This document shows positions 1 to 5,804 of a stretch of DNA of 8,009 bases, piece by piece (positions within the stretch are counted from its first letter, which is position 1; the number at the start of each line of letters is the position of its first letter). The notes under the pieces were generated by a model that ran no database searches, was not told the origin of the DNA, and saw only the letters and a list, made by a program, of their open reading frames with translations. Source of the DNA: Candidatus Poseidoniales archaeon (GTDB taxonomy: Archaea > Thermoplasmatota > Poseidoniia > MGIII > CG-Epi1); contig DQOP01000096.1 of NCBI GenBank assembly GCA_015658585.1, positions 1 through 8,009 on the forward strand, read 5' to 3'. The translations under genes and the position numbers were made by a program.

Positions 1-347
1 GTACTGGCCCCCCACAAGGCAGATTCGGGAACTTCCATAGGCCCCATTGTGTCGGATTCAGTCCGGGTGTAAGGATCTGAGGGAAGGCTACCCGTAAGAG
101 ACAATGAGCTTCCTGATTTTTTGCTGGAACTGCCCTTAATTGACTTCCGCATCTTTTCCTTTCGACTTTCGGGGCACTCGAACATTCCATATTTTGGAAA
201 ACGGACGTGGCCTTCAGACAAATTATCCAGATGGACTTGGAGCATTGAATTGATTGAAAGATCAGAATAGCATGCTTCAACGTAATTCTGGAGTTCATCC
301 CTGACATTTTTTGTTACCCTTATAGAAGTATAGCTCACTTTTGCCAT
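1..347 (-). CDS. Ribbon-helix-helix-like DNA-binding protein, N-terminal part (3' end cut by window edge)
   Basis: An open frame of 115 codons starts with ATG at 345-347 and runs off the left edge without a stop. Residues 5-13 (SYTSIRVTK) alternate polar and hydrophobic residues like the beta-ribbon of a MetJ/Arc-type RHH domain. Two predicted helices follow, at about 14-27 (NVRDELQNYVEACY) and 31-43 (SINSMLQVHLDNL). The rest, about residues 60-115, is rich in Ser, Lys and Pro and is probably a disordered linker or tail. A TATA-like box lies 22-30 nt upstream, and short dyads and repeats fill the region beyond it, which would suit an autoregulated transcription factor. The RHH call rests on pattern only, since no family signature is certain. 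A toxin-antitoxin role cannot be judged because the downstream partner would lie outside the window. Confidence 0.6.
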   Translation of the reverse strand, partial: MAKVSYTSIRVTKNVRDELQNYVEACYSDLSINSMLQVHLDNLSEGHVRFPKYGMFECPESRKEKMRKSIKGSSSKKSGSSLSLTGSLPSDPYTRTESDTMGPMEVPESALWGAS

Positions 348-368
348 ATTATCGTCAGGCAAAGACTT

Positions 369-377
369 CTATAAAAG
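369..377 (-). promoter_or_regulatory. TATA box of the RHH-like gene (leaderless start predicted)
   Basis: On the minus strand this reads CTTTTATAG. Its centre is 26 nt upstream of the ATG at 347, the spacing expected when an archaeal transcript begins at the start codon itself. No Shine-Dalgarno-like sequence is visible before that ATG, which agrees with a leaderless mRNA. Confidence 0.5.
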
Positions 378-379
378 AA

Positions 380-424
380 TATGCATTTTGCATACATATA
401 CATATTGCATACATAATGATTATG
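380..424. repeat. AT-rich cluster of short dyads and direct repeats upstream of the RHH-like gene
   Basis: This contains a perfect dyad TATGCA-TTT-TGCATA at 380-394, a direct repeat TTGCATACATA at 388-398 and 405-415 (17-bp pitch), and a perfect dyad CATAAT-G-ATTATG at 412-424. The pentamer TGCAT occurs at 382, 389 and 406. The cluster sits just upstream of the TATA box at 369-377 and outside any gene, so it is a candidate operator. Which protein binds it is inference; the adjacent RHH-like protein is the obvious candidate. Confidence 0.45.
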
Positions 425-425
425 G

Positions 426-441
426 AAAAGAGCCCTCTTTT
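426..441. repeat. Short inverted repeat downstream of the aldo/keto reductase gene
   Basis: AAAAGAG and CTCTTTT form a 7-bp inverted repeat with a 2-bp centre, about 24 bp past the reductase stop codon. On the minus strand it ends in only four T residues, so it is at best a weak terminator for the operon that ends here. The rest of the 348-464 gap holds the repeat cluster and TATA box described separately. Confidence 0.25.
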
Positions 442-464
442 TAAGTTTTTCCAATATTATTTGC

Positions 465-1301
465 CTAAACTGGGGCGTAAGGCGGAGGATTGTGTGGATC
501 CCAGCATGTAACAAAGGATTCATCCAGTTCATCCAGTTTCGCCATCACTGAATCTGAGATATTAAAATCAAAAACTGAAAAATTCTCGATAATCCTGCTT
601 TTGTTAACTGATTTGGGAAGAACGACCATTCCCCGTTGAATAGACCACCGAATCAAGACCTGAGCGGGAGTTTTGCCAAGCTCTTCGGAAATTGCCCCTA
701 ATTTAGGCTCATCCAACCGTTTGGCATGCGCCAGAGGACTATAAGCCTCGATAATGATATTCTTAGAATTACAATAATCCAGAAGCTCTTTCTGATAATA
801 GTAAGGGTGAAACTCGACCTGGTTAACTGCAGGTAAAATACCAAATTTAGCCTCTATCTCAGCCAGATGTTCAATTGTAAAATTACTGACCCCTATGGAT
901 TTGCATAAACCTCTCTCACGTAACTCAATGAATGCCTTCCAAGAATGATTTCTCTTTTCCCTGAGAGGCCAATGGATCAGATAAAGGTCAATATAATCGC
1001 AATTCAGTCGATTCAGACTCTTTTCACAAGCCTCGATAGTGCTTTCAAACCCTTCGTCCTCCCACCTGAGCTTTGTCGTCACGAAGACGTCTCCTCTATT
1101 CACTCCCGAATCTCTAACGGCACTTCCAACACTTTCTTCATTCCCATATGCTCGAGCAGTATCTATGTGCCTGTATCCGGCCTCAATGGAATCAAGTACT
1201 GCTTGATAAGTTGCCTCACCAGGTTCTGATTTCCAGGTGCCCAATCCAACGACAGGTATCTGGAAGTTATCATTCATCTTCAGGAACAATTGATCCGTCA
1301 T
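465..1301 (-). CDS. Aldo/keto reductase (AKR family, NADPH-dependent)
   Basis: This 278-residue protein is the normal length for a single-domain AKR (beta/alpha) barrel that reduces aldehydes or ketones with NAD(P)H in the cytoplasm. The N-terminal IPVVGLGTW (15-23) is typical. The catalytic tetrad is present: Asp47 in HIDTA, Tyr52, Lys77 in TTKL and His110 in LIHW. The motif IGVSNF (136-141) and the C-terminal phosphate-binding LPKSVNKSRIIENF (228-241) complete the fold. It resembles the 2,5-diketogluconate/methylglyoxal reductase type, but the substrate cannot be told from sequence. I kept the ATG at 1301 because a TATA-like box lies about 27 nt upstream. An ATG eight codons later (1277) would also give a complete AKR. 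It is the last gene of the minus-strand block, 37 bp after the phosphatase gene. Confidence 0.93.
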   Translation of the reverse strand: MTDQLFLKMNDNFQIPVVGLGTWKSEPGEATYQAVLDSIEAGYRHIDTARAYGNEESVGSAVRDSGVNRGDVFVTTKLRWEDEGFESTIEACEKSLNRLNCDYIDLYLIHWPLREKRNHSWKAFIELRERGLCKSIGVSNFTIEHLAEIEAKFGILPAVNQVEFHPYYYQKELLDYCNSKNIIIEAYSPLAHAKRLDEPKLGAISEELGKTPAQVLIRWSIQRGMVVLPKSVNKSRIIENFSVFDFNISDSVMAKLDELDESFVTCWDPHNPPPYAPV

Positions 1302-1304
1302 AAA

Positions 1305-1316
1305 GCCCCAAAGGGC
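1305..1316. promoter_or_regulatory. Small dyad between TATA box and start of the aldo/keto reductase gene
   Basis: GCCC-CAAA-GGGC is a perfect 4-bp inverted repeat with a 4-bp centre, 4-15 nt upstream of the start codon. It lies where a repressor would block transcription initiation. A dyad this short can occur by chance. Confidence 0.2.
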
Positions 1317-1322
1317 AGGTCC

Positions 1323-1333
1323 TAAATTAATTA
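1323..1333 (-). promoter_or_regulatory. TATA box of the aldo/keto reductase gene
   Basis: The minus strand reads TAATTAATTTA in the 37-bp gap between the phosphatase stop and the reductase start. Its centre is about 27 nt upstream of the ATG at 1301, the right spacing for a leaderless transcript. This suggests the reductase can be transcribed on its own, not only by read-through from the phosphatase. Confidence 0.45.
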
Positions 1334-1338
1334 CACCA

Positions 1339-2133
1339 TCAATCTATTTTTAGAAACTTAACCAACGTATCGTGTAAAGTCCCATTCGAGATTAGCCATT
1401 CCCTATTACTCATCATGTAAGGATGGCCCTCAAAATCGGTTACCTTCCCACCTGCTTCCTCAACGATAAGGATACCTCCAGCCATATCCCAGGAATGCAG
1501 GCCTGATGCGACATAGCCATCTATACGTCCTGCAGCAACATAGGCTAACGATAAGGCGGCAGAACCTGTCTTCCGGATTGAATGGGATTCGTATTCCAGA
1601 CGGATGAATCTTTCCAACATATTCTTGAACATTTGTGACTCCTTATCATGAGGAAATCCGGACGAAAAAAGGGCCTTATGCAAAGTATCGACAGACGTGA
1701 CAGACAACTTCTGGGGAGTACCTGTATTGTGCAAATCATTCATGTAGGCCCCATTTCCCTTGGCGGCAAAGTACAATTCATCCCTAAATGGATCTGCCAA
1801 AACCCCTACCAATACCTCATCTTCCAGGCATAATCCAATTGATGGTCCACAGAAAGGGTATGAATGAGAAAAATTAGTGGTTCCATCCAGAGGATCCACT
1901 ATCCAGACCTTTTCACCAGGAAAATTGGTACCTTCCTCGGCAATTATACCAAAATCCGGAGTTTCAGAACGAAGGATCTTGACTATTTCTTCCTCGCATC
2001 TTTTGTCTGTGTCAGTGACTACATCAACTCTGGATTTGTATTCGATACCCTCTGGATTGCCAAAAGTCTCAAGAATTATCTCTGATGCTCGAATTACGGC
2101 TTTAATTGCTACTTGTAAGGCATCTACTGACAA
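1339..2133 (-). CDS. Inositol monophosphatase-family phosphatase (IMPase / archaeal FBPase type)
   Basis: This 264-residue protein belongs to the Mg-dependent, Li-sensitive phosphatase superfamily, which dephosphorylates inositol-1-phosphate and, in archaea, often fructose-1,6-bisphosphate. Metal ligands are visible: Glu66/Glu67 in IIAEEG, Asp80 and Asp83 in IVDPLDGTTNF (signature 1), and Asp216 in WDMAGGILIVEEAGG (signature 2, 215-229). The motif GSAALSLAYVAAGRIDGY (190-207) is also typical. The start is TTG at 2131-2133: an in-frame stop lies three codons upstream and there is no ATG before residue 131. A purine-rich GAGGGAG stands 13 nt upstream. The gene overlaps the end of purQ by 10 bp, so it is probably co-transcribed and translationally coupled with it. 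Whether it mainly serves gluconeogenesis, inositol-lipid synthesis or another phosphate ester is open. Confidence 0.92.
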   Translation of the reverse strand: MSVDALQVAIKAVIRASEIILETFGNPEGIEYKSRVDVVTDTDKRCEEEIVKILRSETPDFGIIAEEGTNFPGEKVWIVDPLDGTTNFSHSYPFCGPSIGLCLEDEVLVGVLADPFRDELYFAAKGNGAYMNDLHNTGTPQKLSVTSVDTLHKALFSSGFPHDKESQMFKNMLERFIRLEYESHSIRKTGSAALSLAYVAAGRIDGYVASGLHSWDMAGGILIVEEAGGKVTDFEGHPYMMSNREWLISNGTLHDTLVKFLKID

Positions 2134-2948
2134 AGAAAATCAACTACTCCCTCGAACAAGGCCCGACCATCCCCGGGCCCATCCGGATTACGACCCGAGG
2201 ATGTCCAGTCCGTATGTTGCCAGCCATGGAAAACCCGCTCCGGATGAGGCATCATACCCAGAACATTCCCCTTGGGATTTGTAATTCCTGCAATATCATA
2301 GGCTGCACCATTGGGATTCCAAGGATAACCGGGATTGCTCCCGCCATTCTGATCACAATAACGGAAAGCAACCTGATTTCCATCCTGGATCTCTGTAAAT
2401 TTTGATTCATCCATCATGAGTTTGCCCTCGGCATGGGCATTGGGTATTGACAATACTTGACTGGTCTTGTAATTCTTTGTGAAAAAACTCTGGGAACTGG
2501 ACTCCACGGAAAGATGGACGTGACGAGCCTCAAAACGACTGGAATCATTTGTATGGAGAACGGCTTCGGGAACTTCACTAGAACCCGAATCCGTACCGGG
2601 AAGGGCACCTAATTCCACCAGGATCTGAAAACCGTTGCAAACTCCTAGAATTGGCCGACCTTCATTTATATACTCATCGACTTGAGACTTCAATCCCGAT
2701 TTTACACGTGAAGCAAAGATGGCACCAGCCCTGACATAGTCACCAGAACTGAATCCTCCCGGGAAATAAAGGGCATCGAAATCCATGATGTTTCTGCGCT
2801 CCGATCGCTCGACCTCACCAATCAATTGTTTAAGGTGAACTTTCTCCGTATTGCATCCCAAAGACGAAAAAGCCAGAGCTGATTCGTCTTCGCAATTAGT
2901 CCCTTCAATTCGTAGAACTCCAACTCGGATATCAGATGGGTCGGGCAT
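2124..2948 (-). CDS. purQ: Phosphoribosylformylglycinamidine synthase subunit PurQ (glutamine amidotransferase)
   Basis: This class I glutamine amidotransferase supplies ammonia to PurL in the FGAM synthase complex, at the fourth step of de novo purine synthesis. The N-terminus (IRVGVLRIEGTNCEDE, 7-22) and FPGGFSSGDYVRAGA (62-76) are PurQ hallmarks. The nucleophile is Cys104 in LGVCNGFQIL; the other catalytic residues are His235 and Glu237 in MMPHPERVF. At 274 residues it is at the long end for a stand-alone PurQ and keeps the full C-terminal region (AAYDIAGITNPKGNVLG, 215-231). Its partners purL and purS are not in the window. A TATA-like box and a dyad lie in the 37-bp gap after ndk, so it may have its own promoter. 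Its 3' end overlaps the phosphatase gene. Confidence 0.96.
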   Translation of the reverse strand: MPDPSDIRVGVLRIEGTNCEDESALAFSSLGCNTEKVHLKQLIGEVERSERRNIMDFDALYFPGGFSSGDYVRAGAIFASRVKSGLKSQVDEYINEGRPILGVCNGFQILVELGALPGTDSGSSEVPEAVLHTNDSSRFEARHVHLSVESSSQSFFTKNYKTSQVLSIPNAHAEGKLMMDESKFTEIQDGNQVAFRYCDQNGGSNPGYPWNPNGAAYDIAGITNPKGNVLGMMPHPERVFHGWQHTDWTSSGRNPDGPGDGRALFEGVVDFLCQ

Positions 2949-2956
2949 TACATTTT

Positions 2957-2971
2957 CCCATTAGAAATGGG
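2957..2971. promoter_or_regulatory. Perfect dyad in the ndk-purQ gap (possible operator)
   Basis: CCCATT-AGA-AATGGG is a perfect 6-bp inverted repeat with a 3-bp centre, 9-23 nt upstream of the purQ start and just downstream of the TATA-like box. On the minus-strand transcript it is followed by AAAA rather than U residues, which argues against a terminator for ndk. An operator covering the initiation region is the better guess. Confidence 0.35.
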
Positions 2972-2972
2972 G

Positions 2973-2978
2973 ATAAAA
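2973..2978 (-). promoter_or_regulatory. TATA-like box for purQ
   Basis: The minus strand reads GGTTTTATCC around this site. The box centre is about 27 nt upstream of the purQ ATG, with no Shine-Dalgarno-like sequence between them, which fits a leaderless start. The gene would thus be uncoupled from the ribosomal operon upstream. Confidence 0.4.
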
Positions 2979-2985
2979 CCATGAC

Positions 2986-3399
2986 CTAAGAAATATCGGG
3001 GAAAAATATGGGAATCTCGCGCTCGGCGCTAGCTACACTATCCGAACCATGGATGACATTCTCATCAAGAAGCAGACCAAAATCACCGCGAATCGTACCT
3101 GGTGCTGCCTCTGCAGGATCTGTTGCACCAATTAGTTTTCTGGCTATCGAGACTGCGGATGGGCCGGACCAGACTGTTGCAACCACAGGTCCAGAATGAA
3201 TATAATCTATCAAATTGACGTAGAATGGTTTGCCCTCATGTTCCTTGTAGAGTTCCCTTGACTGCTCAGACGATACATTGAGTCGACGCATGGCTTCCAT
3301 ATTGAGGCCAGTATCCTCGAAACGTGACAATATGATACCTATCAGATCCCTACGGACTGCGTCTGGCTTGAGCATGATGTAAGTCCTTTCGGTGCTCAC
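2986..3399 (-). CDS. ndk: Nucleoside diphosphate kinase
   Basis: This enzyme transfers the gamma phosphate from ATP to nucleoside diphosphates via a phosphohistidine, balancing the NTP pools in the cytoplasm. At 137 residues it has the usual length. Visible active-site residues are Lys11 in TYIMLKPDAV, Tyr51, Arg87 in ARKLIG, Thr93, Arg104, Asn114 and the phosphorylated His117 in the signature NVIHGSDS. The start codon is GTG, and GTGA is shared with the stop of rpl24e (4-bp overlap), a clear case of translational coupling. Its place directly after the L7Ae-eS28-eL24 genes is a conserved archaeal arrangement. Confidence 0.97.
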   Translation of the reverse strand: MSTERTYIMLKPDAVRRDLIGIILSRFEDTGLNMEAMRRLNVSSEQSRELYKEHEGKPFYVNLIDYIHSGPVVATVWSGPSAVSIARKLIGATDPAEAAPGTIRGDFGLLLDENVIHGSDSVASAEREIPIFFPDIS

Positions 3400-3587
3400 T
3401 TCTCTCTCTTTTTACGTGCCGTATCGGTCCATCTGGTACGAGCTGGCACTCTATTCAATTTCAAGAAATTCTTCTTGGCCTTGGAACTTATGAAATACAG
3501 GACCTGACCGGTCTTCTTGACATACATCATTCCCGTTCCCGGGGGAATCGGTTTGCCGGTAAAGGAGCAGGTCTTGGTCTCTGCCAT
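3396..3587 (-). CDS. rpl24e: 50S ribosomal protein eL24 (L24e), zinc-ligand-depleted form
   Basis: This 63-residue protein matches archaeal eL24 throughout: GKPIPPGTGMMYVKKTGQVLYF (11-32), then SSKAKKNFLKLNR and a basic tail. Canonical archaeal eL24 carries a zinc ribbon with two CxxC/CxxxC-type pairs. Here only Cys7 remains, and the other three expected positions are Thr10, Ile33 and Ala37. The fold is therefore probably kept without zinc. AGGAG at 3596-3600, inside the end of rps28e, is a good ribosome binding site 8 nt before the ATG. It lies 4 bp after rps28e and overlaps ndk. Confidence 0.95.
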   Translation of the reverse strand: MAETKTCSFTGKPIPPGTGMMYVKKTGQVLYFISSKAKKNFLKLNRVPARTRWTDTARKKREK

Positions 3588-3591
3588 TTTC

Positions 3592-3795
3592 CTATCTCCT
3601 ATCCAGGGCCTTGGCCTCTCTGGATGAATCCAGTAACAAAAGCTGGTCTCCTACATCAATAGGACCAACCACGTTGCGTCGAATAATACGGCCACGGTCA
3701 TCCCCGGCTAAAACCCGGACTTTCACTGATGAGGATTCGCCCCTCATTCCCGTACGCCCGAGAATCTCAACTACTTGTGCCGGAATGCCGTCCAT
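3592..3795 (-). CDS. rps28e: 30S ribosomal protein eS28 (S28e)
   Basis: This 67-residue small-subunit protein has an OB-like fold and binds near the mRNA exit/decoding platform of archaeal and eukaryotic ribosomes. The family motif VEILGRTGMRGESSSVKVRV (9-28) is clear, as are RIIRRNVVGPIDVGDQLLLLDS (36-57) and a basic end (REAKALDRR). The length is normal for the family. It follows rpl7ae by 5 bp and precedes rpl24e by 4 bp, so the three are one transcript. Confidence 0.96.
   Translation of the reverse strand: MDGIPAQVVEILGRTGMRGESSSVKVRVLAGDDRGRIIRRNVVGPIDVGDQLLLLDSSREAKALDRR
3596..3600 (-). promoter_or_regulatory. Ribosome binding site of rpl24e
   Basis: The minus strand reads AGGAG, 8 nt before the eL24 ATG and inside the last codons of rps28e. 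Internal genes of this operon thus use Shine-Dalgarno initiation, whereas several first genes in the window look leaderless. Confidence 0.5.
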
Positions 3796-3800
3796 ATCTC

Positions 3801-4172
3801 TTATTTCTTGGCAGCTTCAATTGCCTTTATGACCTCTTCCAGAGATCCCTTTTTCTTTCCAATTTCGGTGATTGCAACAGCTGCAGTGGTAACCTTGAGT
3901 CCTGCGGCTCTTCCAAGTTCATCCTGTGAGGGGACGTAAGTGTAAGGTATCTGTTTTTCCTCACACAGCATTGGAAGATGTGCCAAAATCTCCGGAGGCT
4001 CAACATCAAGGGCCATTACGACCAGTTTTGCCTGACCTCTCTCGATCAACTTGGTTACTTCATTGGAACCTTTGCGAACCTTGCCCCCATCACGAGCTGT
4101 TTCGGTGGCCAGATATGCCTTCTCTGATAGCTCCGTTGGAGCCTCATATGTTACGAATAACGGTTTTGCCAT
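3801..4172 (-). CDS. rpl7ae: Ribosomal protein L7Ae (eL8), kink-turn RNA-binding protein
   Basis: L7Ae binds kink-turn RNA in the 50S subunit and, in archaea, also in box C/D and H/ACA guide RNPs and in RNase P. The 123-residue length is typical. The RNA-binding signature is complete: [20 protein letters not shown] (34-53), then [14 protein letters not shown] (54-67), the CEEKQIPY segment (70-77) and [14 protein letters not shown] (80-93). It is the first gene of the ribosomal cassette. A GAGGT ribosome binding site precedes the ATG, so this mRNA should carry a leader. Known archaeal L7Ae can autoregulate by binding a kink-turn in its own leader, but I saw no certain kink-turn here. Confidence 0.97.
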   Translation of the reverse strand: MAKPLFVTYEAPTELSEKAYLATETARDGGKVRKGSNEVTKLIERGQAKLVVMALDVEPPEILAHLPMLCEEKQIPYTYVPSQDELGRAAGLKVTTAAVAITEIGKKKGSLEEVIKAIEAAKK

Positions 4173-4177
4173 TTTTT

Positions 4178-4182
4178 ACCTC
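4178..4182 (-). promoter_or_regulatory. Ribosome binding site of rpl7ae
   Basis: The minus strand reads GAGGT, 5 nt before the ATG at 4170-4172. A ribosome binding site requires a 5' leader, so transcription must begin upstream of about 4185. Candidate boxes on this strand are ATAAAC near 4212-4217 and TTTAAATA at 4247-4254. Confidence 0.5.
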
Positions 4183-4204
4183 TTTCAGACGACTGTCTTC
4201 ATTA

Positions 4205-4221
4205 ATCACGGGTTTATCACG
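4205..4221. repeat. Direct repeat ATCACG in the rpl7ae-cutA intergenic region
   Basis: ATCACG occurs at 4205-4210 and 4216-4221, an 11-bp pitch that places both copies on the same DNA face. The second copy overlaps a CACGTG palindrome at 4218-4223. It lies between the two divergent start sites and could bind a regulator, but it is short enough to be chance. Confidence 0.25.
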
Positions 4222-4247
4222 TGGGTCCGCGTCTACGAAAGGGGGGC

Positions 4248-4255
4248 TATTTAAA
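4248..4255 (+). promoter_or_regulatory. TATA box of cutA (leaderless start predicted)
   Basis: TATTTAAA is preceded by the purine-rich CGAAAGGGGGGC, which resembles an archaeal BRE on the plus strand. Its centre is 26-27 nt upstream of the ATG at 4278, which decides the cutA start. Read on the other strand (TTTAAATA) the same bases could also serve rpl7ae with a leader of about 50 nt. Confidence 0.5.
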
Positions 4256-4277
4256 CATGCTCGAAATGCACGATAAC

Positions 4278-4583
4278 ATGGGTATCACAGTATACACCAC
4301 TGCCCCTGATGAGAAGTGCGCGGAGGAGATAGCCAAAGGCGTTGTCAAAGCCAAACTGGCGGCCTGTTGCAACTTCTGGCCAGTGAGAACTGTATACTCC
4401 TGGGAAGGGAAAATGAAAGATGATACGGAACATGTTCTGTTCATCAAGACCTCCAAGGATAAATTCAAGGACCTCGAAAAGTATATTGTTAAGAACCACC
4501 CATACTCAATGCCTGCAATCGTATCACTCCCCTGGGATGATGCGCATGAACCATACAAGAATTGGGTAGAGAAAAATGAATGA
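4278..4583 (+). CDS. cutA: CutA1 divalent-ion tolerance family protein
   Basis: CutA1 is a small trimeric protein with a ferredoxin-like fold, linked to copper and other metal tolerance; its molecular role is unsettled. This 101-residue product covers the family from ITVYTTAPDEKCAEEIAKGV (residues 3-22) through KLAACCNFWPVRTVYSWEGK to the diagnostic NHPYSMPAIVSLP and the final Trp-rich end. The frame stays open upstream to a GTG at 4221 and ATGs at 4257 and 4266. I chose the ATG at 4278 because it gives the normal family length and lies at leaderless spacing from the TATA box at 4248-4255, which would itself fall inside the longer frame. The stop overlaps the next gene by 8 bp, so the two are coupled. 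Confidence 0.9.
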   Translation: MGITVYTTAPDEKCAEEIAKGVVKAKLAACCNFWPVRTVYSWEGKMKDDTEHVLFIKTSKDKFKDLEKYIVKNHPYSMPAIVSLPWDDAHEPYKNWVEKNE

Positions 4584-5799
4584 ATATGATGTGATCGTCT
4601 GTGGCGGAGGTCCAAGCGGGGCTACAACTGCATTTTATGCTGCCAAGGCCGGAATGAAGGTACTGGTCATAGACAAGTCCAAATTCCCAAGAGACAAGGC
4701 CTGTGGAGGTTTGCTTACTGCCAGACTGTTTGATGAGTTGCCTGAACTGGAGCCCTACATCAAGCCAATAATCGAATGTGCCTCTAACGATGTCAATCTC
4801 TATTCGCCATCCATGAAATACAAGATCGATTTCGAATTTCCGGAAGGAACTCCCTGGAATATAACCCGGGAAGTCTTCGATAATGCAGTTCTCGAGGCTG
4901 CAGGAGACGTCGGGGCCGAGATCATGACGCAAACAAGGGTCAGTGACTTCGAATTCAATGGCGGTGTGACAGTGAAAACATCCAAGGGCGACTTCAATTC
5001 TAAAATGGTAATTGGAGCTACCGGGCCCAATGACAAATTGGCATCAATGGTCAGGGATAAAAGAAATATCAAGCCCTGGAATGATAATCAGATGGGGACG
5101 GCCCTGATGTGGGAACCTGTGGTTGGAAAAGATTTTGTTGACAAGAATTATAGTGACAAGAGATCCCTGCTGGTACACTTCAAACCAGGTGGTATCGATG
5201 GATATGGATGGGTCTTTCCGAAGCAGGAGATCCTGAATATCGGATTTGGAGGATATAATCGAGCCATCAAATCGATCAAGGTCAAGGAGATCTGGGAGGA
5301 TTACATCAATCTGCTCAAGAAAGACGGCTATTTCCCCAAGGATCAGGCTACTCCTCCTGTGAAGGGAGCACCTCTTCCTCTGGCAGGCCCACTGAAGGCT
5401 ACGACCATGGACCATACTTTGCTGGTTGGGGACTCAGCAGGAATGGTGTCGCCATTATCTGGTGAAGGAATCTACTATGGGATGCATGCGGGAAAGATTG
5501 CAATCGATACGATCCAGAACGCATTGGAAACCAATGATTTCTCGCAGAAGAATCTGGACCAATACCATCGAGACTGGAGCAAAGCATTTGGAAAGGAATT
5601 GAAGGACCTGTCGTTCTTTGCATACCTGGCCTTGAAAATACCTGAAAGGATGGTATACTATGGTTCCCGGGACGATAAATTGTGCGAGATATTTGCCGAC
5701 CTCTTCCTGGGTGTGACCCCTGGTGGGTTGGGAAAAAGAAAGCCGATTAGCCGAGCAATGTATGATGCGATAAGATATCCATACTTCGGTCTAGGTTAA
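4576..5799 (+). CDS. Geranylgeranyl reductase-family FAD-dependent oxidoreductase
   Basis: This 407-residue flavoprotein belongs to the family that saturates isoprenoid chains of archaeal ether lipids; some members act on menaquinone side chains instead. The N-terminal Rossmann FAD site is VIVCGGGPSGATTAFYAAKAG (7-26 core), followed by the dinucleotide-binding Asp33. The active-site stretch KFPRDKACGG (36-45) contains Cys43. The family motif GYGWVFPK (209-216) and the second FAD motif LLVGDSAGMVSPLSGEGI (282-299) are both present. No membrane segment is obvious, so it is probably cytoplasmic and peripheral to the membrane. It is translationally coupled to cutA. It ends 5 bp from the convergent membrane-protein gene. 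Substrate choice between lipid and quinone cannot be settled from this sequence. Confidence 0.92.
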   Translation: MNEYDVIVCGGGPSGATTAFYAAKAGMKVLVIDKSKFPRDKACGGLLTARLFDELPELEPYIKPIIECASNDVNLYSPSMKYKIDFEFPEGTPWNITREVFDNAVLEAAGDVGAEIMTQTRVSDFEFNGGVTVKTSKGDFNSKMVIGATGPNDKLASMVRDKRNIKPWNDNQMGTALMWEPVVGKDFVDKNYSDKRSLLVHFKPGGIDGYGWVFPKQEILNIGFGGYNRAIKSIKVKEIWEDYINLLKKDGYFPKDQATPPVKGAPLPLAGPLKATTMDHTLLVGDSAGMVSPLSGEGIYYGMHAGKIAIDTIQNALETNDFSQKNLDQYHRDWSKAFGKELKDLSFFAYLALKIPERMVYYGSRDDKLCEIFADLFLGVTPGGLGKRKPISRAMYDAIRYPYFGLG

Positions 5800-5804
5800 T
5801 CCTG

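Noticed and set aside
380..424. CRISPR-like or mobile-element origin of the repeat cluster
   Set aside because: The units are only 5-15 bp, with no spacers, target-site duplications or transposase nearby.
426..441. Hairpin as a firm transcription terminator of the minus-strand block
   Set aside because: The loop is only 2 bp and the following T run is four bases; kept only as a low-confidence repeat.
335..532. 65-codon minus-strand open frame across the reductase end and the RHH-like start
   Set aside because: It overlaps two better-supported genes and their promoter, has low-complexity AT-driven composition and matches no family.
1864..2405. Long plus-strand open frames opposite the phosphatase and purQ
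   Set aside because: They lie antisense to two genes with complete catalytic motifs and read as shadow frames without domain features.
4221..4277. N-terminal extension of CutA from a GTG codon
   Set aside because: It would contain the TATA box and would make the protein longer than the family, with non-conserved sequence.
4489..5623. Minus-strand open frames opposite the geranylgeranyl-reductase-like gene
   Set aside because: Shadows of a strongly conserved coding frame; no start signals or family motifs.
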